Assembly: GCA_022264855.1 (NCBI GenBank)
Contig: JABYQU010000028.1
Span: forward strand, 186,001-250,000
Length of the DNA stretch: 64,000 nucleotides
Reading direction: 5' to 3'
Source: Lenzites betulinus
Taxonomy: Eukaryota; Basidiomycota; Agaricomycetes; Polyporales; Polyporaceae
Shown piece after piece: positions 32,511 to 43,836 of this stretch (position 1 is its first letter; the number at the start of each line of letters is the position of its first letter). The notes beneath the pieces were generated by a model. The model saw nothing but the letters and a program-made list of their open reading frames with translations. It was not told the DNA's origin and did not search any database. The position numbers and the translations under genes are program-made.

Positions 32511-34513
32511 GTACCACACAAAGGCAGATTACCCACAGGACAAAGGCTGCGTTCATCCGGCCGCTGCTTGAAGCATTCCGTAGCTTCAGCACTCCCAGTG
32601 GTGCATGGTACAGAACACAGCCTTGCTATATAGATCCTTGCTAACAAGACGTAGCCCCATTGCCTGGTACCCTCGCACTCTAGCTGTGATGTTCGCACCT
32701 TGCACCCTCAATTCTCCTACGATATCCTGTCAGCAAGCATGCACGGATAGGGTAGACTCACACGTGTACGCTCAAAAACCAAGATGGCCTTGCTCCTGGC
32801 CAGCAAACACACAGAGCTGTACACGTCACCGTGAAGTTATACGCACAATCCCCAGAAGCACACCGGTACCCAAGCCGTTGTTCTTTGCACCCCACCCCTC
32901 CGCACAACCCACGGTCGTCATAATGTGTACCCAGAATGACGGTCTCCATCGTGTTCATCAAGGACACGAGACCACTGGTGCATACGTTGTTAGCGCGTGT
33001 CCGTTGATATCCGCGGAACCAATATTGCGCGGGACATCGTTGCTCGGAGGAAGAGAGTGCGTAGATGCGAAGGTGATGGCTTTGCCAACTGTCAGCGCGT
33101 GGAGGAGCTCGCGTGATTCAAAGGCCCAGTCCTGCGCAACAGCGGGCAGGGTGATCAGGACGCCCGCAGTGCCGTGGTGGCTGCCCAGAAAGAGCACGCA
33201 CCTCATTGTTGCGCAATGCCGTCCCCATGTGCGGCGTCTGGATATCAGCGAGGTGCAGGATGCTAACGTGTTCACGCCGGGATGTCAGTGCACACAACCA
33301 CCAGGTGGGACACACAATCGCATACCACTCCTTGGGATCTGGCCCCTGCGGCCCTGGGTTTCCGCACAAGAGGAGGAGGTCACCACTGCTGGATACTCGG
33401 TGATGTTCAGGGTAGGGCACAGGCATGCAGACGCGTTGGGAACCCATACATTTCACGATCTGGGGAGCAATGGATACCAGATGTCGATTAGCCAGTGTCT
33501 TGCGCTCGACAACCTGTACCTTTTGCAATGGGGTGCTTACCGCTTTCATAGACATGGCTGGAGCAGTACAGACCATTATACACATGGAAAGCTAAAGAGC
33601 GGGCGAACAAGCAGCAGAGTGAGGGGGTGTGGAGCGGTGGGTTGTGGTGCCAGTGCTGGCGGACGGACTGCACTTGCTTTTACGGGCCTCGCCCATGAGG
33701 TAGCATATGTCCTTCACCCAGCGGTGCATGGACATCCAGTTTACGATTGACGCGACAACATTGTCGAGGCTGAGCGCTGTGAGCGTCTCGCAGGGGCACT
33801 CTTCCGGCCGTGAGCGAGTAGAGCAGGGATAATCAATGTGCGCGAGGCGGAAAAGACGGAGGATTGCCAGTACGGCGGGGGTCTCGAGTCCAGAGACCGG
33901 AGCAGGGAAGTGTTGAGGGACATCGCATAATCACCAGCGACCTCCGGGTGATCGGAGGACGTAGTCGGAACTGGCGAGTGACGTCCTCGACGTGCTCATG
34001 CACAATCCAAGGCTTCAAATGAGCTGAATCCACTAGGGCAGAGAGGTCAAGGCAAGGAAGGCGCGGCAGAGGCCAAATGGATGATACTGGAAGTAACGGA
34101 GCTCAGAGAGAGCTTGTAATGTTGACTGCGCCACCAACATTTAACATAATATGTCTATAAATGTGCGCGAAGGAGTGCCAGGAGTAGAGATCAGGAATCT
34201 CGCGTGTTTGGGGCGTCTAACAGGAATCCAACGGGCGCTTTGAAGCTGACCAGTCCCGGTTGCAGTACTAAACTCATCCGTTGTCGGACCGTCCAAACTC
34301 ACGTTTTTCATCAGCGGTTATCCCATTGCACGATAAAAGCACGCTTGAAATATGATAATCGCGGTACAGTAGAGTAGAGATTAATGAAATAAGTACGTAG
34401 CATCGATGGCAGAGAATAGTGTGTTGAACCGTGGACTGTGTAATAATGATAAGTAGAACAGGAATGATATGCCTGGGTGAGAAATTCTCTGAGACTAGCG
34501 ACGAAGAATGTGT
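32511..34513. other. Right flank of the retrotransposon; possible gene relic
   Basis: On minus, about 33.0-33.6 kb, two frames carry GC-rich, coding-like segments ('SSGDLLLLCGNPGPQGPDPK' and, in another frame, 'GVLITLPAVAQDWAFESREL'). They cannot be joined by splice sites I trust. I read it as a decayed gene of unknown family. The 34.0-34.5 kb part is AT-rich and empty. Confidence 0.35.
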
Positions 34514-35805
34514 TTACGCGGTGCCGCGCAGTTGCGCGTCGTCGTCCTCCGCGTCCATCGTAGACCCCGCTCGCGAGCTCCCCGTGTGCTCGTTGTCAGA
34601 GTCACGATCGTAGTCCGCCTCATCTGCGTCCGTGTCCTCCGACTCCTCCGAAGGAGGCGCCAAAGTCTCGGCCGGGGCAGCAGCAGCATCCGCGAACGGG
34701 TGCACCCAGTCGTCTGCGCTCGACGCCGAGTACATATTGCTCCTCCGCGACACGCGAGCGGAAATGCGCGGCTGCGACGTGATCAGGGGCGAGGCGTAAC
34801 CTGCGGGCGAGGGAAGGGCGAAGAGTTGAGGAGCGACCAGTGGAGAGGCGTATCCCGCGGGCGAAGGCAGAGCAAAGAGCTGCGCGCCCGCGTGGCCATG
34901 ACCGGGAGTGGTGAGCGCGCTCAGGGCCACGTCCTCGGAAGGAATAGACGAGCCGCCGTGGCCGTGGCCGCCCGTGACTGTGGGGGTGGCGAGGTGTGCG
35001 AGTGCGGCGGCGGAGGGGATGACAACGCGGATCGACTGGGAGCGTGTCGACGAGCCGCGCGGGGTGGATGTGGTGGAGAGCGGAGCGCTGTGGGTCTGGG
35101 GAACCTGGCTGGAGGAAGCGGTCGACATTGTTTGTTGCGGAGGGAGAAGCGGTCGAGTAGTAGATGATGAGAGAGACTACGAGGGGCTTCGACTGGGCCT
35201 GAGAGTGTGGAGGTGAGTGAGGATCGCAACGGTGCGCTCATCTCTACTTATACCGTATGCATCCCCACACAAACTGTAACGTATCTGATTGTACGAGAAA
35301 CTCCCATTTGACAGCCACAGCTTCGCGTGGGGCGTAACAGGACATATCGCGCTCATACGGCCGGGCGTTGCAAGCTGAAACGCGACGGCATAACGGATGG
35401 CGACGCCACCCCCGATTTGACGTCGCGCAGCGTGCGGAGGAACGGCGCGCCACGGGCAATGAGGCTTGTCGTGCCTGCCCTGCGCCCTGGAACGATGCCG
35501 GGCAGCGAACAGAGTCGAGGGCGGGAGACAGACGGCATCGCGCCATGCACCGCCAGTGCCATCAGAGGCGTTTGGCGGTGCAAAGTACGCGGGAGCGCCT
35601 AGCTCCTTGCTCGCCATCTGCTCTGTAGTGGATGGACGCCGTATGGACGCCCATTTACGGGCTTCGTTCCATGTTGAGATCTGCACCGCCGGCCCTGACA
35701 GCTTCTTGTTTTCATAGGGAGCTTCGAGATCTCGCACAGATCCGGGATTCGGCTCCCGCGTGGTAGACCACCGCTTCTTCATTGCGGACGCAATGCGCGT
35801 GTGAG
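34500..35805 (-). repeat. Duplicated block A (inverted relative to 39075-40330)
   Basis: Reverse complement of about 39075-40330 with small differences. It carries the small-protein gene, its TATA region, and an upstream stretch ending at the palindromic word 'gcattgcgtccgcaatg' complement near 35790. The upstream part continues to about 37.9 kb as a match to 58.23-60.57 kb. Confidence 0.85.
34514..35128 (-). CDS. Small His/Gly-rich, acidic-tailed protein, copy 1 (204 residues), function unknown
   Basis: Single frame, no intron. I do not recognise the family. The N-terminal 45 residues are Ser/Thr-rich. The centre holds 'TGGHGHGGSSIPSEDVALSA' and 'TPGHGHAG'. Next comes 'QLFALPSPAGYASPL', present twice in tandem here but once in copy 2, an in-frame duplication of about 16 residues. 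A short basic stretch ('SARVSRRSNMYS') precedes an Asp/Glu/Ser-rich tail ('EESEDTDADEADYDRDSDNE'). No membrane segment or signal peptide. A TATAAG box lies 124 bases upstream on minus (35247-35252). The copies differ mainly in the Ser/Thr-rich part and agree almost fully from the GHGH motifs on, which suggests constraint or gene conversion. Confidence 0.7.
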   Translation of the reverse strand: MSTASSSQVPQTHSAPLSTTSTPRGSSTRSQSIRVVIPSAAALAHLATPTVTGGHGHGGSSIPSEDVALSALTTPGHGHAGAQLFALPSPAGYASPLVAPQLFALPSPAGYASPLITSQPRISARVSRRSNMYSASSADDWVHPFADAAAAPAETLAPPSEESEDTDADEADYDRDSDNEHTGSSRAGSTMDAEDDDAQLRGTA

Positions 35806-38800
35806 TCGCCGGTGAGATTTACCTGGTCAGTGTCCGCGTTTCTGGAGGCTCAGGGCATGACACGAGTCGCGGCATGACTTTCGCAGGGCCAGCCATAGGC
35901 CGTCGGGCAGCCGACACGAGCTCTGCGGTGAGACGTGCATCGATTGCGCTATCCGTTCGAGGTCTAGATTTGAGAGCGTACGTTGGGTGGGTTGGACTGG
36001 GACGCGCCTTAACTCCGCTACGGGCTGTTTCAGCACACGGGCTCGCGCCGAGGGCCCGGACGACTGATTGTGCTACGTCCGGCGAAGCCTCTCGTCGGGA
36101 AGCTACACGTGCGCCTAGAGTCGGGTCGTATATGCTTCTGCTTCGTGTTCTCCGCGAAGAATGTGCTTGGGTGACCACGATGCGTTCGTCACTGGGTGGT
36201 GGCCGGACACACTGCGGGTAGCCGCTCATGGACCGTCAAGGACTCAGCGAGCTGTAGAGGAACGCGTACCGGAGGGTCAACACATTGTCGTCGTGCTATC
36301 GCGGTCAAACCTTGGGCGGAAGCAGTCTTCGCGCGGCGAAGCCTCCAACCTGGCCTGTTGTGGTGTTACATGCGCATGGGCACACCCTGAGAGACGTTGT
36401 GGGTTAGTGATAGGCTGGATGTGTTAAAACTACGACCGAAGCGAAGAGAGTGGAGTACGTTCCACCAGCGCATTAATCTATCTCTTCAGCGACGCATCGT
36501 GTGTTACACAATGCGCGCCGGGCACTGGGAAGCGTCGAAGAGCGAAAATCGCTCGCAGAGGTCCTCGCCCATCCCACGATTTGCATGATGCAGCGGGGAG
36601 CTCGTGGTCAGCCGGCAGAAGGAGGCAGACTGAGCGTTCGCTGACCTCTTCATCGAATGTTCTGTCCACCATCAGTACTGCAGCTCGCATGCATGCGCAC
36701 AGCGCGAGGTAACAGCAAAATCGATATCCCGCCGATCTACCGTGCGTCGTAGGGCCATCATCCATGCGGTTGACGCCTACAAACCTGTAGCTTGGCGAAC
36801 GGCGTCCTGGTCCGTTGTGGCTAACCGTTTGCTAAAGTTGTCAGATGAAATGGTGCTGCGCACTACGCACACGATCGTCTTGGGCGCACTTGGGTGAGTG
36901 GCTTTCGCCATGCGGCGGTTCTGTAACATCCGTGGGGGGCTGTGCGTGCCGAAGGTTTGATTGTCATAATCGCAGCGTCGAAGTTGAGAGTTCAATTAAT
37001 GGATTTGCACGGCCCAAAGTTTTGGCTAGGATTGGCCGGGGTGTCCTTCGCTCTGCGCAGCATACCATGCATACTACACCGATCAGCCAAGAGGACGCGG
37101 TCCCGCAATGCACAAATCAGAAGTGAACGTACTCTTCAACTAAAGCCACGTTTGCGAAGTGTATCCCACATCCACTTGCTGCCGACGTCAATACGACATC
37201 TAGGTGAGTACGGTGGCCCGGAAAAGGTCTGTTTTCGGACTAGGGGGAAACTCCCATGAGCCGCTATTAGAAGGAAAGTCGCACATGTGCACGCAGCGCT
37301 CACCCAGGTTCTGTGCAGGCAAGTTCTTGACGCGAGGCTAAGGCTCTGATGACATGCAGCTATCGTTCTGCTGGCCACCACGATGATCACAGGTGGTGTA
37401 CATCCCGCGAATAGAGGCTGAAATCGAGGTGCGGGAGGGGTTCGGGGTGGTGCCGCAGCATTTGGTAGTAGAGGTTCCAATTAGACCTATACACGTTGCT
37501 TCTGCAACTGAGGAGTTCAGATGAGGCTTCGATACGCCTGAAAGAGGTTGACGAAGTTCGCGAGCTCGAGATCACAAACAAACACGACGCACATTTGCCC
37601 GCAGTTCCCCTCTAGGACAGGCTTGGATCAGCCACAGAACTGGATTACTGTCGACAACCTGGTTCTGAGGCTGGTTCAGGTCCTGAAGCCTGTTTAGAAC
37701 GTTATTGATTGGATAACAAAGCAGCCTACAGTTGCTATTTGTGCTTTGTTGTCAGAGCTCCAAGCCTGTCTCTGGCCCGGAACCAGGAAACCAGCTTTGG
37801 GCCTGTTCCTACCCTGTTTTGGACCAGAGCCTTGGCCCATTGCGCGTCGTGAAAGCGCATGCGAACACGATAGACTTGAGCCGACATGCTGCTGCGCGGG
37901 CTTTGGAGTCAAGAGGACCTGGAGGCAATGTATAATGAGGGCGGAGTGAGTAAGTTCAACTGAGCAAGGAAAGCAGATAATCGGAGTTTGGAAAGGAAGG
38001 CCATTCAGGGCGCTTGCCCGTTCAAAGAGCGGTATTAATAGTACTTGATTAGTACCAGTTAGTACATTATTAATGTGTTTGCCGTACCTCCTTTAGTGAT
38101 CAACCATGTTCTAACAATCTTCGTGCTCTGCCACTGACTATCAGCGGAACCTTGGCCTTCACTCGCATGCTTCGCCTTTTGTCCGTTCCACCTTTAGGAG
38201 CATCTATCGATTGCGGTTTGTCGCGGTGCACACCCACAACGTAGTGCTCTTGCCAATCGTTCCGGGTGTCCTGGCTACCTGGCTACTGTTTATCATGCTT
38301 TGCGGTTGTTCCCGCAGTTTTTTGGAGACGCTCTGCTGGAGCTCCGATCAACCGCCTCCAACGCAAGAACTTGAAGGATAGACCTGGTTGGTTTGCTCGC
38401 GCGGACACCGGTTTGGGCAAGGGGTCCTAAGCGTTCCGGGGAATCCGACACTACATATTGACGAACAATAGGTATGCACAGAGGACTCAATGTGACGCAT
38501 AGACTGATCATGCAACTAGACGACATATCATCTTGCGAGGACAACGCGCGTCACGACCACACGCAGCGTCGTAATATTCATGTCCTCGCCCTCGTCCGTG
38601 CCTTCGACGCCAGAGGAGGGCCAGTCAACACGTTCGAAGGCTCGTCGAAAAGGGGATTTGTAGTAGAGCGCGAACAAAATGCAGGCGGCCACTCACCGTC
38701 GCGTAGGCGTTTAGACATATCCACCGAGCTTCGCGCGTGCACCGTCTCGCGAGTGCGAAATGCCTTGAACGCCATCCGCGGTGATTTCGGTATGCAGGTT

Positions 38801-39758
38801 CGCACACCGGTACCGCTCGCTCGCAGATCGCGGTCACCCGGTTCCTCGGCACGAGCTCTGGTGCGAGAAAAGTTCATCGGGGCGTTAAGGTGCATCGCAT
38901 CGCAGTACAAAGTATTCTCTCTCACCTCTCACGGATAATGCAGCCAGTTCACCTCTTACGTCAAGGCTCGCGTCAGCTTCCTCCGCCGGCCTCGGTCTAG
39001 CGCTGAGAAAGTCGGGCTGCGACTCGTCAGGGCCTGGGACGAAACGCCGACAAGTCATATTGCACCGGCGCCCCACACGCGCATTGCGTCCGCAATGAAG
39101 AAGCGGGGATTTACCATGCGGGCGGTAAAAGCCGGATCTGTGCGAGATCGTGAAGCGCTCAACAAAACCAGGAAGCTGACACTGACAGGGCTGGCGGTGC
39201 AGATCTCAACATGTAACGAAGCCCGCAAACGGGCTTCCTTCTAGTACTACGGAGGCAACGGCAAACAGGCAGTGCGGAGCTCCTCCGTACTTTGCACCGC
39301 CCAACACCTCTGATGGCACTGGCGGTGCCTGGCGCGATGCCGTCTGTCTCCAGCTGTCTCCTGCCCTCAACTCTGTTCGCTGTCCGGCTTCGTTCTAGGG
39401 CGCAGGCAGACATGGGCAGGCACGACAAGCTCATTGCCCGTGGCGCGCCGGCCCTCCGCAAGCTGGGCGCCGTCAAATCGGGGGTGGTGTCACAATCCGA
39501 TATGCCGTCGCGTTTCAACTTGCAATGCGCGGCCATATGAGCGCGACGTTACGCACCCCGCGAAGCTGTGGCTGTCAAATTGGGGTTTCTCGCTCTTACA
39601 ATCAGAGACGTTACAATCTGTGTGGAGATGCGTACGGTATAAGTAGAGATGAGTGCACCGTTGCGATCCTCACTCACCTTCATACTCTCAGTCACAGTCG
39701 AAGCTCCTCGCAGTCTTCTTCACCCACCACTCGACCACTTCTCCTACCCGACCAAGTA
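35129..39758. other. Repeat-rich region without an intact gene
   Basis: About 35.39-37.92 kb is an inverted match to 58.23-60.57 kb. The duplicated part carries decayed coding-like words, for example 'LLSCRSNVYRSNWNLYYQML' on minus at 37.45 kb. About 37.57-37.84 kb is present here but missing from the other copy, so it is an insertion or a deletion there. The 38.5-38.94 kb frame (154 codons) has no recognisable domain. Block B starts at about 39075. Confidence 0.5.
39638..39643 (+). promoter_or_regulatory. TATA box of the small-protein gene, copy 2
   Basis: TATAAG in the context CGGTATAAGTAGAG, 121 bases before the ATG. The same box and context precede copy 1 on minus at 35247-35252, so the core promoter was duplicated with the gene. 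Confidence 0.55.
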
Positions 39759-40328
39759 ATGTCGACTGCGTCCTCCTCCAGCCAGGTCCCTCAGACTCAC
39801 AGCGCTCCGGTGTCCTCCGCATCCACCCCGCGCGGCTCGTCGACCCGTTCCCAGTCGATCCACGTCGTCATCCCCTCTTCCACGGAACTCGTGCGCCTCG
39901 TCACTCCCACTACCACAGGCGGACACGGGCATGGCGGCTCGTCCATTCCCTCCGAGGACGTAGCCCTGAGCGCGCTCACCACTCCCGGCCATGGCCACGC
40001 GGGCGCGCAGCTCTTCGCTCTGCCCTCACCCGCGGGTTACGCCTCGCCTCTGATCACGTCGCAGCCGCGGATGTCCGCTCGCGTGTCCCGGAGGAGCAAT
40101 ATGTACTCGGCGTCGAGCGCAGACGATTGGGTGCACCCGTTCGCGGATGCTGCTGCTGCCCCGGCCGAGACTTTGGCGCCTCCTTCGGAGGAGTCGGAGG
40201 ACACGGACGCAGACGCGGCGAACTACGATCGTGACTCTCACAACGATTCGGAGCACACGGGGAGCTCGCGAGCGGGGTCTACGATGGACGCAGAGGATGA
40301 CGACGCGCAACTGCGCGGCACCGCATAA
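39759..40328 (+). CDS. Small His/Gly-rich, acidic-tailed protein, copy 2 (189 residues), function unknown
   Basis: Paralogue of 34514-35128, inverted and 4.6 kb away. It has the same order: Ser/Thr-rich start, GHGH motifs, one 'LFALPSPAGYASPL' unit, a basic 'SARVSRRSNMYS', and an acidic tail ending 'DDDAQLRGTA'. I chose the ATG at 39759 because it aligns with copy 1 and follows the TATA box; the open frame extends upstream to 39525, but that part matches noncoding sequence of the other copy. The acidic tail differs by a few residues from copy 1. No known domain. Confidence 0.7.
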   Translation: MSTASSSSQVPQTHSAPVSSASTPRGSSTRSQSIHVVIPSSTELVRLVTPTTTGGHGHGGSSIPSEDVALSALTTPGHGHAGAQLFALPSPAGYASPLITSQPRMSARVSRRSNMYSASSADDWVHPFADAAAAPAETLAPPSEESEDTDADAANYDRDSHNDSEHTGSSRAGSTMDAEDDDAQLRGTA

Positions 40329-40696
40329 ACATATAACGAGGCTTTTCCCATGGACTTTCAACCAGCCTGTTGTATCGTTATTTCTGTTCTACCTATCATT
40401 ATTACCCAGTGTTCATTTCATCGACCCCAACTCCATTTTTACCTCCTTATTCACTCACTGTACAGCAATCATCATAATCTATGCCATTTCACAAGTCGGA
40501 GTGTACGCCGTTCGGATTCGTAACCTTCCTGACTATCAATGGGCGGGTCGTTCAAATAATCACGACGTTAGGTCCTAAAATGTGCGATTGATATGGGTAC
40601 GCCGAAAACATTTATCAAGCAATCGTGGTGGCTTACTAGCCGTACCACTCGACCGAGCTTTGAAATTTGAGACCCTTGCAACGGAGGTGTCGAACA

Positions 40697-41554
40697 GAGT
40701 TGTATACATCAGTTGTTGCAACATTCTAGGTGTAATAAATAGCGGTAGTTGCAACTTCGGCGGTTTAAGGCCAAATAGGCGCCGTGTGGCACAGCCACTG
40801 ACGCGCGAGACGCGGGCGCCTATCTGCAGTTGCAGTCACGGCGAGGTGGGCGTCTATTGTAGTTGCAGCCACGAAAAGAACACGCAGCCAGCGGAATTGA
40901 ACACCGGACCTGCTGCAAAAGCCTATAAGTAAGAGTGATACACATAAACCATTCAGCCACAGAGCTGTACAATCTCAAGGCTGTCCACGGCACTAGTTCT
41001 GATACATTTCCCCAGCTACTAATGGCACCCCCAGTTACTCTAAGTCCTCACGCAGTGCCAAGCTTCAGCAAGATGTCAGATTCCAGTGATATAAATGGAC
41101 CACTCGGCCACAGAACTGTACACCCTATAGGAGTATATATGGTACTAGTGTCCATCCATTCCTTTGGCTACTAACAGCATTATAAGTCCTTATGCAGCAT
41201 CAAGATCCGGTAAGGACTTGGAGTACCATTAGTAGCTGGGGAAATCCATCAGAACTAGTACCGTGGACAGCCTTGAGATTGTACAGCTCTGTGGCTGAAT
41301 GGTTTATGTGTATCACTCTTACTTATAGGCTTTTGCAGCAGGTCCGGTGTTCAATTCCGCTGGCTGCGTGTTCTTTTCGTGGCTGCAACTACAATAGACG
41401 CCCACCTCGCCGTGACTGCAACTGCAGATAGGCGCCCGCGTCTCGCGCGTCAGTGGCTGTGCCACACGGCGCCTATTTGGCCTTAAACCGCCGAAGTTGC
41501 AACTACCGCTATTTATTACACCTAGAATGTTGCAACAACTGATGTATACTCTAC
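40697..41554. repeat. Fold-back (palindromic) element with candidate 7-base target duplication
   Basis: The left arm (about 40703-41030) and right arm (about 41225-41548) are reverse complements. They are identical over roughly 300 bases, with a few mismatches near the centre, and enclose a spacer of about 190 bases. The direct repeat TCGAACA lies immediately outside (40690-40696 and 41555-41561), a candidate target-site duplication. The arms encode no transposase, so it is a non-autonomous fold-back or MITE-like element. The right arm on plus contains GTTCAATTC, which fits a Pol III B-box consensus; this may be chance. Confidence 0.8.
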
Positions 41555-41776
41555 TCGAACAACGCAGACTCTCCTGAAAGATGTCATTTTGTACGACCAA
41601 GAGCAATATGTGTTCACTTCTCCTTCGCACAAGCACGATACGGAGTACGGCAGGGGTTTTCGAGGTTGAGCGAGGAGGCGGAGCGCAAGCATGAGCCTAG
41701 TAGTAGTACGTCCTGGTGTCAGTCGGTTGAAGAGAGGAAGACATAGAGGAAAGGTGGACATACAGATTGGCGACGA

Positions 41777-42793
41777 TTACCCAACGAGCCGCTGGAGATC
41801 CCTTATCCCGTCTCGTGTCGCAGTGAAGGCGTCGTTAAGCATTCGTTCGGGGATGGATTCAGCTCTCGGGCTCAGCCTCCACCGAAACTTGGACGATCCC
41901 TCCGATTTGCATAGCTGTTGAAACATAGTGACGAGCTCGTTTGCCGTGGGTCGCGATTGGGGTTCATCCTGTCTCATGCAGTCCACGAGTGGTTTGATGA
42001 AATCCGTGTCACGGAATGTCTACGGATACAAAAGTCAAACCGTGCTCGCATAAGAGGCGCCGGCGGGAATATGCACCTGCAAAATCTCTTCGTAGAAGAG
42101 GTTGCCGAGAGCGCGGACGTCTCCCTTGTATGCATCCCATGGTTCTGTCGCGGAGATCTCCGGCACTTGTCGGCCACGGCCAATGTACCCAAGGACTAGC
42201 GGGGATGCGCCTGGCGGGAACCGCACGGCGAGACCGAAGTCGATGTAGAAATATTCGATACGATGGTCAATTCGGCGCAAAGGGGTCAGAAGGTCGAGCA
42301 GGTCGTCTGAGTATTGGATCCTGACGGGATGGTGACCTTGAGGGAACAACGGGCGACCATCCATCATGACGTTCAGTGGGGATATATCTCTGTCGCTGTA
42401 GATTAATTTAGCTCCACGGTGACAACGTCCAGCCATACCTGTGTGCGACAGAGTTGTCGTGAAGGAATGCGAGACCCTGAGGCGTATATAAACTTAGCGC
42501 GACACGGGGACGTTTCATTGGGGACCCACCTCTAGCATTTGGCGGATGAACTCGACGACTTCACCGATCAGTTCGAATTCGGGGTCGTCGAATGGCCTTA
42601 GGTACGGCATAACCATGAAGTACCATTCAGGTTCGTCTGGGTCCGGGAAGATATCTATGACGGGAACACAATGGTTGTGTGGATGTTTGAGTGCGGTGAC
42701 AAACTGCGCGATCTCTATTTCTTGAGCATAATTCTCCAAGCGTTTGATTGCAACTAGTTCTCCACTTGAGGTTTTCGCGTCTAGCACCCACAT
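41777..42793 (-). pseudogene. Kinase-like gene, 5'-truncated copy
   Basis: Exons on minus give an N-lobe with the catalytic Lys ('GELVAIKRLENYAQEIEIAQ'), a hinge 'MVMPYLRPFDDPEF', 'GLAFLHDNSVAH', the catalytic loop 'DRDISPLNVMMD' (Asp and Asn present), 'EYFYIDFGLAVRFPPG' (DFG), and a C-terminal 'KPLVDCMRQDEPQSRPTANE'. Short introns lie near 42.43-42.46, 42.48-42.53 and 41.99-42.05 kb. The N-terminal exon seen in the paralogue at 62.69 kb (a segment with 'YLMRPRYLPGWKPSW') is missing: homology stops near 42.80 kb at a plausible acceptor. It may have a replaced first exon or be dead. The divergent neighbour at 43.2 kb is truncated on the same side. Confidence 0.65.
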
Positions 42794-43207
42794 CGCCTGT
42801 GACAGGCCCGGAGTTCAGGACTTAGTGTTGTACCACACCCACGCAGTGCGATATGACCGATACCTGGAGGCTGGCGGTGCGATACTGCGGGGATAACATT
42901 AGTAGGAATTGGGCCGCTTTCCCTCAAGGCACGTCCCTCGGTTAGGACAGGGTGGCGAGTCATCGCCTCGCCGCGGCGAATACATGAGAATTCCACACCG
43001 TCGGTACTATTGGAAGCGGTACACTGCAGCAGGAGACAGGTTGGCGCGGCACGAAATATAGTCGTGCTTCCGACGAACAGTCGATGCAGACGGCGATGAA
43101 TCCAAGATATTATCAATATATTGTTTCGCTTCCGAATCTGTTGAGTAGTAGCCCCTTTCTTACGATCGTCCCCACTATCGATGTAGTATCCTGAACTTCT
43201 GTTGCAG

Positions 43208-43836
43208 AGAAGGCGCTCGGAGAAGGCACAGTTGGAATCGTACACTCCGGAGAGTCCTGCAACGAGCCTTAGTAACAAAGGTACGCGAACTTCATGCCAT
43301 GCTCTTACTCTTGACGTGCTCACACAACCTATCAAGGCCATGGTCAACCCTCTTCGTCAGGGACTGCGTCGCCGGTTCCATCGACGAACGGAGGCTCATC
43401 TCCCAGGCCAAACAAAATTCCTTCCATCTTTACTATCCATCATGCTGTCTGCGACATCAACACACCTGGGGCCGTCACTGTCGATCTGGGGCTGCCTCAT
43501 GCTGATTCTACGCTGGCTCAACACCCCACCTTCCCCCCGATCTCCAATGCCCACGTCCAAAACCTACAGAACCAACTGTCTATGGCTTGCTCGCTCCTGC
43601 AAGCATTCAACGCCGCCGTCTCACGTTCAAAACGGCCCAAGCGCCATTGCCGCGGCGGCTCCGGTATGAAGAAGTTCGCGCGCCACTTCCATCGGACGTA
43701 CGCGTCCAAACTTCTACGTGGCGCAGGGTTCCCGCGCGAGATTGTGATCGACCCCGAGTCGTTGCTACCTCTTCGGGAGGACGCCACCGACTCGGACGCG
43801 GACGATTACGAGGACTGGGACGATACGAAGGAGTGA
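43208..43836 (+). pseudogene. Truncated copy of the small membrane-protein gene
   Basis: It matches exons 3 and 4 of the complete gene at 61106-62245. Exon 3 starts 'RRRSEKAQLESYTPESPAT'. After an intron ending near 43.34 kb, exon 4 runs to the stop at 43834-43836 with 'HVQNLQNQLSMACSLLQAFN', 'GGSGMKKFARHFHRTYASKL' and an acidic 'DSDADDYEDWDDTKE' end. The intron before exon 3 is still recognisable, but its donor is changed and the first two exons, including the membrane helix, are absent upstream of about 43.14 kb. Confidence 0.65.

Larger units (their letters stand above)
39075..40330 (+). repeat. Duplicated block B (inverted partner of 34500-35805)
   Basis: Contains copy 2 of the small His/Gly-rich gene with about 680 bases upstream. 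The upstream stretch matches block A and also 60.16-60.56 kb. The segment beyond block A (35.8-37.9 kb) is not duplicated here. Confidence 0.85.

Noticed and set aside
32605..33750. 381-codon plus-strand frame right of the retrotransposon
   Set aside because: No domain, poor codon bias; minus frames in the same place look slightly more coding-like but are broken.
41330..41380. Pol III B-box-like GTTCAATTC in the fold-back element as evidence for a SINE
   Set aside because: A single nine-base match without a convincing A box or tRNA-like fold is likely chance.
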